Shown one piece after another: positions 28,685-36,643 of a stretch of 41,223 nt of DNA. The stretch comes from Gammaproteobacteria bacterium (GTDB lineage Bacteria > Pseudomonadota > Gammaproteobacteria > Steroidobacterales > JABDKV01): NCBI GenBank assembly GCA_024638445.1, contig JAHEKH010000015.1, forward strand, positions 1 to 41,223, written 5' to 3'. The first letter of the stretch is position 1. Each line of letters begins with the position of its first letter. The notes beneath the pieces were generated by a model that saw only the letters and a list, made by a program, of their open reading frames with translations, was not told the origin of the DNA and did not search any database. The position numbers were made by a program, and so were the translations under genes.

Positions 28685-29416
28685 ATGAACCAGAACTTTT
28701 CCCGCCCCAGCGGGCGCGCCACCGACGCGCTCCGCGAAATCCGCATCGAGCGCGATTACCTGCCGCATGCCGAGGGCTCGGCGCTCATTGCCTGCGGCGA
28801 CACCCGGGTGATCTGCACCGCCAGCGTGGAGGACCGGGTGCCCCCGTTCCTGCGCAACAGCGGCAAGGGCTGGGTGACGGGCGAATACGGCATGCTGCCG
28901 CGCTCGACCGGCACCCGCATGGGGCGCGAGGCGGCGCGTGGCAAGCAGTCCGGCCGCACCCAGGAAATCCAGCGGCTGATCGGCCGCTCGCTGCGCGCCG
29001 TGGTCGACCTCGAAGCGCTCGGTGAACGAATGATTACGCTCGACTGCGACGTGATCCAGGCGGACGGCGGCACCCGTACCGCGTCGATTACCGGTGCCTA
29101 CGTGGCGCTGGCCGGCGCAGTCGGCACGCTGCTGGGGCGCGGCAAGCTGGTCAACAACCCGCTACATGGACAGGTCGCGGCCGTTTCCGTCGGCATCTAT
29201 CGCGGCGTGCCGGTGCTTGATCTCGACTACCCGGAAGACGCCGACGCAGAGACCGATCTCAACGTCGTGATGAACGACGCCGGCGCATTCATCGAGGTCC
29301 AGGGAACCGCCGAGGGCCATGCCTTCCGGCGCACCGAGCTGGACTCGATGCTGGACCTCGCGACAGAGGGCATCGGTCAACTCATGGCCCTGCAGCGCGA
29401 CGCGCTGGCCGGCTGA
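28685..29416 (+). CDS. rph: Ribonuclease PH
   Basis: RNase PH is a phosphate-dependent exoribonuclease that trims tRNA 3' ends. The 243 residues match the family. Visible segments are [26 protein letters not shown] near 7-32, the phosphate-binding and arginine-rich [30 protein letters not shown] near 76-105, [24 protein letters not shown] near 119-142 and the catalytic aspartates in [19 protein letters not shown] near 178-196. E. coli K-12 carries a frameshift in this gene; here the frame is intact. rdgB follows four bases downstream. Confidence 0.97.
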   Translation: MNQNFSRPSGRATDALREIRIERDYLPHAEGSALIACGDTRVICTASVEDRVPPFLRNSGKGWVTGEYGMLPRSTGTRMGREAARGKQSGRTQEIQRLIGRSLRAVVDLEALGERMITLDCDVIQADGGTRTASITGAYVALAGAVGTLLGRGKLVNNPLHGQVAAVSVGIYRGVPVLDLDYPEDADAETDLNVVMNDAGAFIEVQGTAEGHAFRRTELDSMLDLATEGIGQLMALQRDALAG

Positions 29417-29420
29417 GCCC

Positions 29421-30014
29421 ATGGCCCGGATCGTTGTCGCCACCGGCAATGCGGGCAAGCTGCGCGAGATCTGCGAGCTGCTGCCGGGTCACGAGCTGAC
29501 AGTGCAGTCAACTTTCAATGTGCCCGAGGCCGAAGAAACCGGGCTGACGTTTGTCGAAAACGCCATCCTCAAGGCCCGCAACGCCGCCGCACACACCGGG
29601 CAGATCGCCATTGGCGAAGACTCCGGTCTCGAGGTCGATGCACTCGACGGCGCCCCCGGTATTTACTCCGCCCGGTTTGCCGGTCCGGGCGCAACCGACA
29701 GCGCAAACAACCGGAAGCTGCTGAACGAACTCGGGCGCATCGGCGACCGCCGCGCACGCTATCGCTGCGTTGCCGTCGTCATGCGTCATGCGGCCGACCC
29801 GGCGCCGCTGATCTGCAGCGGAACGTGGGAGGGCGAGATTGCCACTCAGCCTGCCGGCGACGGCGGCTTCGGCTACGACCCGCTGTTCATTCCTGCCGGC
29901 AGCGCGGTAACCGCCGCGCAGATGACCGCAGCGGCGAAAAACGCAGTGAGCCACCGCTTTCGGGCGCTGACCGGACTGGCGGCAAACCTGGACGACTTCC
30001 TGGCCGGACCGTGA
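29421..30014 (+). CDS. rdgB: XTP/dITP diphosphatase RdgB (HAM1 family)
   Basis: RdgB removes deaminated purine nucleotides such as dITP and XTP by hydrolysis to monophosphates. The ATG at 29421 gives 197 residues, the family size. Motifs are VVATGNAGKLREI near residues 4-16, FVENAILKARNAA, the metal site GEDSGLEVDALDGAPGIYSARFAG near 67-90, and GFGYDPLFIPAG near 147, with AKNAVSHRFRAL near the C terminus. The stop overlaps the hemW GTG, so hemW is translationally coupled. The upstream open frame is inside rph. Confidence 0.96.
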   Translation: MARIVVATGNAGKLREICELLPGHELTVQSTFNVPEAEETGLTFVENAILKARNAAAHTGQIAIGEDSGLEVDALDGAPGIYSARFAGPGATDSANNRKLLNELGRIGDRRARYRCVAVVMRHAADPAPLICSGTWEGEIATQPAGDGGFGYDPLFIPAGSAVTAAQMTAAAKNAVSHRFRALTGLAANLDDFLAGP

Positions 30015-31147
30015 ACCTGCCACCCCTCTCGCTGTACGTCCATTACCCATGGTGCGTGCAAAAGTGTCCCTACTGCGATTTCAATTCCCATACGCTCCGA
30101 CGGGAGCTGCCGGAAGCCGCCTATACCGATGCCCTGCTCGCGGATCTCGACGAGGAACTGGGGCGTGCCGAAGGCCGGCCCATCGTGTCGGTGTTCATTG
30201 GCGGCGGCACGCCCAGCCTTATTGCGCCGGCACACATCGAACGCCTGCTGGCACGGCTGGACGGCGTCCTCGTCGCTGATGCGGAAATTACGCTCGAAGC
30301 GAACCCCGGCACGCTCGACAGCGGGCACTACGCCGGTTACCGCGACGCGGGCGTCAACCGCCTCTCGGTGGGCGTGCAGAGTTTCGACGATAAAAAGCTC
30401 CGTGCGCTGGGACGGATCCACGATGCGGCCTCGGCACGCCGCGCGCTCGAAGCGGCACGGTCTGCCGGATTCGAACGACTGAATCTCGACCTGATGTATG
30501 CGTTGCCGGACCAGACCGTCGACCAGGCGGTCGAAGACGTTCGGATTGCCTGCAGCCTGGATCCGGGGCATATCTCGCATTACCAGCTGACGCTCGAGCC
30601 GGGAACGGTGTTCCACAAGACGCCGCCACCGCTGCCCGACTCCGACACCGCCTACCGGATGCAGCGGGCCTGCGTGGCGGCGTTTGCCGACGCCGGGTAC
30701 CGGCACTACGAGATCTCGGCCACCGCCCGCCCCGGACAACGCTGCCGGCACAACCTCAACTACTGGCTGTACGGCGACTATCTCGGGATCGGCGCCGGTG
30801 CCCACGGCAAGCTGACAACCGCCGGCGGCATCACCCGGCGGCAAAAACCCCGCTCGCCGGCGCACTACCTGGCGGCCGCGCCAGGCTCATCGGCGCTCAC
30901 CCCGGTCGATGAAGACGACCGGGTCTTCGAGTTCATGCTCAACGCGCTGCGCCTGAGTCACGGCTTCCCCGTCGGCCTGTTCGAAGACCGGACCGGGCTG
31001 GCTTTCGAGCAGGCCACGCAAAGCTGCCAAACCGCCGTGGCGCAGGGACTGCTGGCAACATCCGGCGAGTGGTACTACCCGACCCAGCGTGGCCGGCGCT
31101 TTCTCGATGATCTGCAAAGACTTTTTCTACCTGTAGGATCTGTCTGA
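30011..31147 (+). CDS. hemW: Heme chaperone HemW (radical SAM, CPO-like)
   Basis: HemW is a radical SAM family protein that binds heme and hands it to target apoproteins; it was formerly misnamed coproporphyrinogen oxidase. The GTG at 30011 is the proper start, giving 378 residues. The cluster motif is WCVQKCPYCDF with Cys15, Cys19 and Cys22. Further family segments are FIGGGTPSLI near 66-75, EANPGTL near 102, RLSVGVQSFDD near 121, DLMYALPDQT near 163 and GIGAGAHG near 266. It lacks the fourth cysteine-rich insert of true HemN. It is the last gene of rph-rdgB-hemW; rpmE follows after a long gap. Confidence 0.94.
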   Translation: MNLPPLSLYVHYPWCVQKCPYCDFNSHTLRRELPEAAYTDALLADLDEELGRAEGRPIVSVFIGGGTPSLIAPAHIERLLARLDGVLVADAEITLEANPGTLDSGHYAGYRDAGVNRLSVGVQSFDDKKLRALGRIHDAASARRALEAARSAGFERLNLDLMYALPDQTVDQAVEDVRIACSLDPGHISHYQLTLEPGTVFHKTPPPLPDSDTAYRMQRACVAAFADAGYRHYEISATARPGQRCRHNLNYWLYGDYLGIGAGAHGKLTTAGGITRRQKPRSPAHYLAAAPGSSALTPVDEDDRVFEFMLNALRLSHGFPVGLFEDRTGLAFEQATQSCQTAVAQGLLATSGEWYYPTQRGRRFLDDLQRLFLPVGSV

Positions 31148-31373
31148 CGCAGCGCGGCACCGCAGGGCCGCCGGGAGCGGCCGCTGGTCGATTTATGCAC
31201 AAGCCGGCAACCCCTGGGGTCAAATTCCAGGAAATCGCTGTCATGGCGCGGGCCTCACGGACCCCTGAAACTCTAATCAACTGTTTTTACTTGCTTTATT
31301 TGCGGTTGAGCGGTTTTTCGCCAATTTGACAATATTTCGGCAAAACAACGGGATTGGCGACCGTCCGGCAGAA

Positions 31374-31408
31374 TAGTCCACAAAGTTATCCACAGATTTT
31401 GTGGATAA
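31374..31408. promoter_or_regulatory. Inverted pair of perfect DnaA boxes plus one degenerate box
   Basis: TTATCCACA (31386-31394) and its exact reverse complement TGTGGATAA (31400-31408) face each other across five bases. Both match the strict consensus of high-affinity DnaA boxes. A third, weaker copy, TAGTCCACA, precedes them at 31374-31382. The flank to the right is AT-rich. This could titrate DnaA, regulate rpmE, or belong to an origin. It can also form a 9-base hairpin, but no T-run follows, so it is not a terminator. Confidence 0.7.
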
Positions 31409-31483
31409 GGAAAAAGTGTCATAAAAACTTAATATTAACGACACCCTGTTAAAGAGAGCTCTAAACTTCGCAACCGCAGACTG

Positions 31484-31512
31484 TTGCCTGCCCGGGCCCA
31501 ACCGGCTATCCT
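31484..31512 (+). promoter_or_regulatory. Putative rpmE promoter (sigma-70 type)
   Basis: TTGCCT (31484-31489) and TATCCT (31507-31512) are separated by exactly 17 bases. Transcription would start near 31519 and give a leader of about 34 bases before rpmE. Both boxes have two mismatches at most. No Zur-like palindrome was noticed. Confidence 0.55.
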
Positions 31513-31552
31513 GCGCGACCCATTTCGAGCACGTGCGCAAGAGATTGAACTG

Positions 31553-31759
31553 ATGAAGGCCGAGATCCATCCAAGTTACGAAGAAATCACCGTAAGCTGC
31601 AGCTGCGGCAACTCCTTCAAGACCCGTTCGACCTTATGCGAAGACCTGCACGTCGAAGTTTGCTCCAAGTGCCACCCGTTCTTCACGGGCAAGCAGAAAA
31701 TTGTCGACGCCGGTGGCCGGGTCGACAAGTTCCGCCGCAAGTACGGTATCTCGGGCTAG
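31553..31759 (+). CDS. rpmE: 50S ribosomal protein L31, zinc-ribbon form
   Basis: L31 bridges the two ribosomal subunits at the central protuberance. The ATG at 31553 gives 68 residues starting [12 protein letters not shown]. Cys16, Cys18, Cys37 and Cys40 form the zinc site of the C+ form; Cys29 is extra. [23 protein letters not shown] is the conserved C-terminal part. The open frame upstream (from 31484) overlaps the promoter and is not real. The ribosome site is weak (AAGAGA about 10 bases upstream). A zinc-independent paralogue, common elsewhere, is not in the window. Confidence 0.97.
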   Translation: MKAEIHPSYEEITVSCSCGNSFKTRSTLCEDLHVEVCSKCHPFFTGKQKIVDAGGRVDKFRRKYGISG

Positions 31760-31761
31760 AG

Positions 31762-33255
31762 CTGGCCCGACCCCGACGCCTGTTTATCGCCGCCTGCCAG
31801 CTGCTGGCAGCGGTCTTCGTTGCGCTCGCGCTCAGCGCGCCCGACGCCGCCTGGGCCAAAAAGAAAAAAGACAAGGAAGAAGAATCCCAGGAATACGGCG
31901 ACGCCGCGCTGGGGCGGATGTATCACAACCAGATCGTGGCCGCCTACGGTATCTACGACCTCAATGGCCTGGGCGAGTACGTGCAGCGTATCGGCGAGCA
32001 GGTGGCGCAGCATGCGGAAACGGATGAGTACCAGTGGCGTTTCACCGTTCTCGATAACGAGAGCATCAACGCCTTCGCCCTGCCGGGGGGATACATCTAC
32101 ATCACGCGCGCGCTGATCGCGCATCTCAATTCAGAGGCACAGCTGGCCGCGGTGCTCGGCCACGAGATCGGTCACGTCGACGGCGGTCATCACCGGCGTA
32201 AGCAAACCGCGGCACGGGTCGTGGGTAAGGTCAGCGAGTCGATCGGCGCGGCCAAGAGTTCAGGCGACTTCAGCGGCTTCAACCTGGGTGCATTGTTCGG
32301 TGCCGGACTGGTGCAGGGCTACGGACGCGACATGGAGCTGGAGGCGGACGAGCGTGGCGCGCAAATGATTCGTGAGCTGGGCTACGACCCCGAGGCGATG
32401 CTGCAGGTGATCGAGGTGCTCAAGTCACGCGACGCCTACGACAAGTTGCTGCGCACCGAAGAGGCTGACGGCAGCCGCTACCACGCGATGCTGGCGTCGC
32501 ACCCGGACAAGGACAAGCGGCTGGGCGAACTGGCTGCCGCGGCCCGCGAGGCGGGAGACATTACCCGCGCCGACGGCCGGGACGAGTGGCTGCAGCGAAT
32601 CGACGGCATGGCCTGGGCCGGCAGCAAGGCACAGGGTGTCATTCGCGGCAGTCATTTCCTGCACGAAGACTTCGATTTTGCAGTCACGTTTCCCGAGGAC
32701 TGGGACATCGTCAACCTGCCCGACCGCATTATCGGCTACGCCCCGGAACAGGCGGCGATGATGCAGATCAGCACGACCGATCGCAGCAAGCGCAAGCTGC
32801 GCAAGATCCCAGTCGAAAAATTCCTGCAAAAAGTCATCGGCATGTCGAAGTGGCAAAGCGCCCGCACGCTGGAGATCGGCGGCATGGAGGCCTTCATTGC
32901 CACCGCCAAGGACATGCGTTCACCCTTTGGCATGCGGACCGGGCGCATCGCCACGGTTTTTCACGGCGACAGCGCGTTCATCTTTTTCGGGGTCACCCAG
33001 GACGTCAACCGGCAGCGACACTACGACCGGACTTTCGACAAGATCATCAGGACGATGCGCCGCCTGAATGACGAAGACCGGGCACTGGCCCAGCCGCTGG
33101 CGGTTCGAATCGTGCCGCTCGAGGAAGGCACCAGCCTGGCCGACTACGCCGATATCGACGACGAGGAAAACCCGGTGGCGCTGCTGCGGCTGCTGAACGG
33201 TGTATATCCTGACGGCGAACCGGAACCGGGCTCCCTGATCAAGACCATTCGTTAG
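31762..33255 (+). CDS. M48 family periplasmic metalloprotease
   Basis: The protein is a zinc protease of the M48 family. Counting from position 31762, a basic start and hydrophobic stretch (residues 7-31) ending in AWA resemble a Sec signal peptide. The peptidase domain contains the zinc motif HEIGH at 135-139 and a likely third ligand Glu194 in MELEADERGAQ. Within it are segments like INAFALPGGYIYITRAL. The region after about 300 is an unassigned beta-rich tail. The start is unclear: no ATG, GTG or TTG lies between the rpmE stop and the signal peptide. The CTG at 31762 is a guess; an ATG at 31636 would put 42 residues inside rpmE. BepA-like envelope quality control is a possible role. Confidence 0.85.
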   Translation: MARPRRLFIAACQLLAAVFVALALSAPDAAWAKKKKDKEEESQEYGDAALGRMYHNQIVAAYGIYDLNGLGEYVQRIGEQVAQHAETDEYQWRFTVLDNESINAFALPGGYIYITRALIAHLNSEAQLAAVLGHEIGHVDGGHHRRKQTAARVVGKVSESIGAAKSSGDFSGFNLGALFGAGLVQGYGRDMELEADERGAQMIRELGYDPEAMLQVIEVLKSRDAYDKLLRTEEADGSRYHAMLASHPDKDKRLGELAAAAREAGDITRADGRDEWLQRIDGMAWAGSKAQGVIRGSHFLHEDFDFAVTFPEDWDIVNLPDRIIGYAPEQAAMMQISTTDRSKRKLRKIPVEKFLQKVIGMSKWQSARTLEIGGMEAFIATAKDMRSPFGMRTGRIATVFHGDSAFIFFGVTQDVNRQRHYDRTFDKIIRTMRRLNDEDRALAQPLAVRIVPLEEGTSLADYADIDDEENPVALLRLLNGVYPDGEPEPGSLIKTIR

Positions 33256-33261
33256 CAAAGG

Positions 33262-33876
33262 TCAGGACGCAGCGGCGACCAGCGCCTCCAGCCCGCGCAG
33301 GTCCATACGCTGCATGGCGCGGCCGTCGACCGGGCAGACCGGTGCCTGGCGAACCCCGTTTACCGGGAAAACGATGGCGATGACCGGCACTTCATGGGCG
33401 ATAAAACGACACGCCGGAAAACGCTGGTGACCGTTACCGGCCATTTTCACCCTGTGATCGACCAACCGGTAAGGAATTTCGTTGTCCACCAGCCGCAGGG
33501 TGACTAACTCGACGGTATCCGCAAACAGGTGGATCTCCAGGTCGCTGCTCGCCGCGACCGCACCCCGAACGACCGCGCCTGCCACGCGGGGATCGAAGCC
33601 GTCGAAAAACCGTAATGCCTCGAGGGCGGCTTCGCGATAGCGCTGCAGCCTGCCTGCGTGAACCTCGCTGTCGAACAGACGCTGGTTCTCCACCATGGCG
33701 GCCTCGATCTCGGCGTTACGCGGCAGACTGCCCTTGTCGCTGACACCCAGCCGTTCGGCGGCCTTGCGCTTGGCCAGGTAGAAATCGTCGATCCCCTGCT
33801 CGGACATCAGCCGCGCAGCCTCGTGCGCGACGCGACGGCGCAAATTATCACTACGGTTAGACGAGCGTCGCGGCAT
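33262..33876 (-). CDS. Unrecognised conserved-looking 204-residue cytosolic protein
   Basis: I do not recognise a family with confidence. The protein has no signal peptide or membrane helix. The first 70 residues are helical and strongly charged (HEAARLMSEQGIDDFYLAKRKAAERLGVS). The rest mixes strands and helices, with DLEIHLFADTVELVTLRLVDNEIPYR near residues 112-137, VPVIAIVFPVNG near 162 and a final DGRAMQRMDLRGLEALV. The acidic pair in DLEIHLF and the later strands recall a nucleotidyltransferase fold, but this is only a hint. A good AGGAG site eight bases before the ATG and normal codon use support expression. It ends seven bases from the convergent M48 gene and lies just upstream of that gene's end. 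Confidence 0.75.
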   Translation of the reverse strand: MPRRSSNRSDNLRRRVAHEAARLMSEQGIDDFYLAKRKAAERLGVSDKGSLPRNAEIEAAMVENQRLFDSEVHAGRLQRYREAALEALRFFDGFDPRVAGAVVRGAVAASSDLEIHLFADTVELVTLRLVDNEIPYRLVDHRVKMAGNGHQRFPACRFIAHEVPVIAIVFPVNGVRQAPVCPVDGRAMQRMDLRGLEALVAAAS

Positions 33877-33902
33877 TCGGGCTCCTTTTTACGCCGGAGT
33901 AG

Positions 33903-36353
33903 TCAGAACAGCGGCTGCGACTCTTCTTCTTCGGAATCGAGCTCGGGTGAATTGAACAAATCGATCGGATCCTCGATCTCGCGCTCGGGAATCTGCCCAA
34001 CCCGAAAGATCTCGAATATCGCGTCACTGTCGTCGGCCCGCGCCAGCAGCCCCGACTCGGGTGAGATCTTGACCCGGATCAGCCCGGGCGGCGTCAGCCG
34101 GGTGGATTCCTCCACACCGTCGAGCGCAACACGCATGTAGTCGATCCAGGCGGGCAATGCCGCAGTCCCGCCCACCTCGGCAGGACCCAGCGGACGCTCC
34201 TGGTCGAAGCCGACCCAGACCGTACCGACGAGGCGGTCGTTGAAGCCGCTGAACCAGGCGTCGCGGAAGTCATTGGTGGTGCCGGTCTTGCCGGCGAGAT
34301 CGCTGCGCCCCAGCACATTCGCCCGGGCCGCGGTGCCACGCCGCACGACATCACGCATCATGTCGACGATGAGCCACGCCGTCTCTTCCTGCAACACCCG
34401 TGGTGCCGCCTGCTCGGCGGCGATGACCTTGTGCTCGAGCACGCAGGGATCGGTCGATTCCGGCAGCGGCTGGCCGGCATCGAGCAGCTCGCAATCGGCA
34501 CAGACCCACAGTGGATCGGCGCTGTAGAGCACCTCGCCGTCGGCGGCTTCGATCCGCTGGATAAAATACGGGTTAACCCTGAAACCGCCGTTGGCGAACG
34601 TACTGTATTCGGTGGCCAGCTCCAGCGGCGACAATGAAATGCTGCCGAGTGCGAGCGACAGATCGCGCGGCAGGCGATCGGACTCGAAGCCCAGGCTCTC
34701 GAGATATTCCACCGCCCTCTTGATCCCGATCTCGCTCAGCACGCGGATCGAGACCAGGTTGCGGGAGCGGACCAGCGCTTCGCGCAGCCGGGTCGGTCCG
34801 TAAAAACGCTGACTGTAGTTTTCCGGTCGCCAGGTGTCTTCCAGGGCTGCATCCCGGAAAACCACCGGCGCATCGTTGACGATGGTGGCCGGTGTGAAGC
34901 CGTGTTCCAGCGCAGCGGCGTAAATGAACGGCTTGAACGCGGAACCCGGCTGGCGCCGCGCCTGCACGGCACGATTGAACTTGCTGCTGTAGTAATCGAA
35001 ACCACCGGTGAGGGCGACAATGGCGCCATCCTCCGGCGCAACCGACACGAAGGCGCCCTGCACCTCCGGCACCTGGGCCAGCCACAGGCCCTCATCGTCA
35101 CGACGTACATAAATCACGTCGCCCGGGGAGACGACTTCGCCGGGAACCGCCAGCAGCAGCTCCGCATCTTCTTCCTGATCCTCGATCAGGTTGGCCAGCC
35201 CCCAGGTCAGCGCCGGCCGCGAGAGCTCGGCCATTCCCTGCGAAGCGAGGAACACCTGTGCGGCTTCGTCGCCGACCTGGAGAACCAGGGCCGGCTCCAG
35301 GTTCGCCACCGACGGGAAATCGCCCAGCACGTCGATCAGGGTTACGGCGTCGCCGTCCGCCGGCAACGAGACCCGCCCGGCTGGTCCACGATAGTCGCGC
35401 CGCGAGTCATAGGCCAGCAGCGCGTCGCGCAATGCCGTAACCGCGGTCGACTGCAGGCGGCTGTCCAGCGTGGTCGTGACCTTGAAACCGGCGCTGTACG
35501 CATCGGCGGCACCGAAGCGTTCCACCATTTCGGCGCGCACCATCTCGGCGACATACGGCGCATCCAGCGCCACCGTCGGTCCGTGCAGCCGGGCCGCTAT
35601 GGGGGCGGCCATGGCCTCGTCATATTCCGGCTCGCTGATGTGGCCCAGCTCCAGCATGCGGCGCAGCACGTAAGCCCGTCGCGCCCGCGCCCGGTCGGGG
35701 CTGGTAATGGGGTTATCGCTCGACGGCGCCTTCGGCAGCCCGGCGATCGTCGCCGTCTCGGCCAGCGTCAGTTCATCGACGCTCTTGCCGTAATAGACCT
35801 CGGCCGCCGCACCCACGCCCCAGGCCCGGTGGCCGAGAAGAATCTTGTTGAAATAAAGCTCGAGTATTTCTTCCTTGCTCAGCTCCCGCTCGATCCGCAG
35901 GGACAGGAATATTTCGCGGATCTTGCGGATATAGGATTTTTCCGGCGTGAGGAAGAAGTTACGTGCCACCTGCATGGTGATCGTGCTGCCGCCCTGGCGT
36001 TTTTCACCGGTCAGGAGCAGTCCGATCGCGGCCCGCAACAGCCCCTGGTAATCGACCCCCGGGTGATCGAAAAACCGGTCATCCTCGGCGGCGGTGAACG
36101 CCTGCACCATCTGGGCCGGAACCTGCTCGTAACTCACTGGCGTCCGGCGCTTTTCTCCGAATTCCGCGATCAGTCGCCCGTCCCGCGTGTAGACCCGCAT
36201 GGGCACCTGCAGCTGGACCTCCCGCAGGGTCTCCACGGACGGCAGTTCGGGAGCCACATAAAGGTACGCCGCGACCGTAGCCGCAAGACCGCCGGCCGCA
36301 CCGGCACAGGCCAGCGCGACGGCCAGCAAAACCAATTTACGGAGAATCTTCAT
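33903..36353 (-). CDS. mrcA: Penicillin-binding protein 1A
   Basis: PBP1A is a bifunctional peptidoglycan synthase of the inner membrane. The ATG at 36353 (MKILRKLVLL) is preferred over an upstream open frame to 36443 that has no family match; it gives 816 residues. A signal anchor (7-32) precedes the glycosyltransferase domain with catalytic Glu90 in AAEDDRFFDHPG and GGSTITMQVARNFFL near 122. An OB-fold insert (about 320-420) is typical of PBP1A. The transpeptidase motifs are S471-A-F-K474, S530-R-N532 and K689-T-G-T. The acidic C-terminal tail (ELDSEEEESQ) is unstructured. It is divergent from pilM, the standard gammaproteobacterial arrangement. Confidence 0.96.
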   Translation of the reverse strand: MKILRKLVLLAVALACAGAAGGLAATVAAYLYVAPELPSVETLREVQLQVPMRVYTRDGRLIAEFGEKRRTPVSYEQVPAQMVQAFTAAEDDRFFDHPGVDYQGLLRAAIGLLLTGEKRQGGSTITMQVARNFFLTPEKSYIRKIREIFLSLRIERELSKEEILELYFNKILLGHRAWGVGAAAEVYYGKSVDELTLAETATIAGLPKAPSSDNPITSPDRARARRAYVLRRMLELGHISEPEYDEAMAAPIAARLHGPTVALDAPYVAEMVRAEMVERFGAADAYSAGFKVTTTLDSRLQSTAVTALRDALLAYDSRRDYRGPAGRVSLPADGDAVTLIDVLGDFPSVANLEPALVLQVGDEAAQVFLASQGMAELSRPALTWGLANLIEDQEEDAELLLAVPGEVVSPGDVIYVRRDDEGLWLAQVPEVQGAFVSVAPEDGAIVALTGGFDYYSSKFNRAVQARRQPGSAFKPFIYAAALEHGFTPATIVNDAPVVFRDAALEDTWRPENYSQRFYGPTRLREALVRSRNLVSIRVLSEIGIKRAVEYLESLGFESDRLPRDLSLALGSISLSPLELATEYSTFANGGFRVNPYFIQRIEAADGEVLYSADPLWVCADCELLDAGQPLPESTDPCVLEHKVIAAEQAAPRVLQEETAWLIVDMMRDVVRRGTAARANVLGRSDLAGKTGTTNDFRDAWFSGFNDRLVGTVWVGFDQERPLGPAEVGGTAALPAWIDYMRVALDGVEESTRLTPPGLIRVKISPESGLLARADDSDAIFEIFRVGQIPEREIEDPIDLFNSPELDSEEEESQPLF

Positions 36354-36643
36354 CGAGAATGAAAACCCGGCCGGATACCGGGGAAAAACGCCATTATAGT
36401 CGCCCGCCCAACTGTGAACGATATCACGCCAATCGGGCACCAATCGCGACTAGAATACGCCCATCGTGTGACCAATTATGTAAAACTTGGCCACGCAAAG
36501 GAGAGCTGGGGTCTGTGGGGCTGTAAATGAGCAGTCCATCACACTTCGTCACCCTCTCTTATTGTTATTGTTATATAGTTGACTGATAGACTTAAGATTA
36601 TAGACTATCTTTCTTTCGCAATTACCGGCGGCGCAAGGAAAAA
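36354..36643. promoter_or_regulatory. mrcA-pilM divergent intergenic region with candidate pilM promoter
   Basis: This 290-base gap separates the two divergent genes. From about 36555 it is AT-rich, with TTATTGTTATTGTTATATAG. TTGACT (36579-36584) and TAGACT (36601-36606), 16 bases apart, are the best pilM promoter candidate. They fall inside GATAG (36585-36589)-N15-CTATC (36605-36609), a possible binding site. An AAGGA ribosome site lies four bases before the pilM ATG. I see no convincing promoter for mrcA. Confidence 0.45.

Larger units (their letters stand above)
31148..31552. other. 405-base non-coding gap, AT-rich in its middle
   Basis: No gene is supported here; the one antisense frame (31277-31570) has no recognisable protein features. 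The left part is GC-rich with a small hairpin (CCTGG...CCAGG, 31213-31231). From about 31270 to 31470 the DNA becomes clearly AT-rich for this genome, with runs such as CTTTATTT and CATAAAAACTTAATATTAACG. Two perfect DnaA boxes lie within it. The right end holds the rpmE promoter. Confidence 0.8.

Noticed and set aside
31386-31408. The DnaA-box inverted repeat as a terminator of hemW
   Set aside because: The stem is AT-rich and no T-run follows on either strand; it is also about 240 bases from hemW.
31277-31570. 97-residue minus-strand frame in the hemW-rpmE gap
   Set aside because: Crosses the rpmE promoter and the DnaA boxes, has no ribosome site and no recognisable domain.
34902-36362. 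486-residue plus-strand frame opposite mrcA
   Set aside because: Shadow frame with random-looking composition; mrcA carries all catalytic motifs on the other strand.
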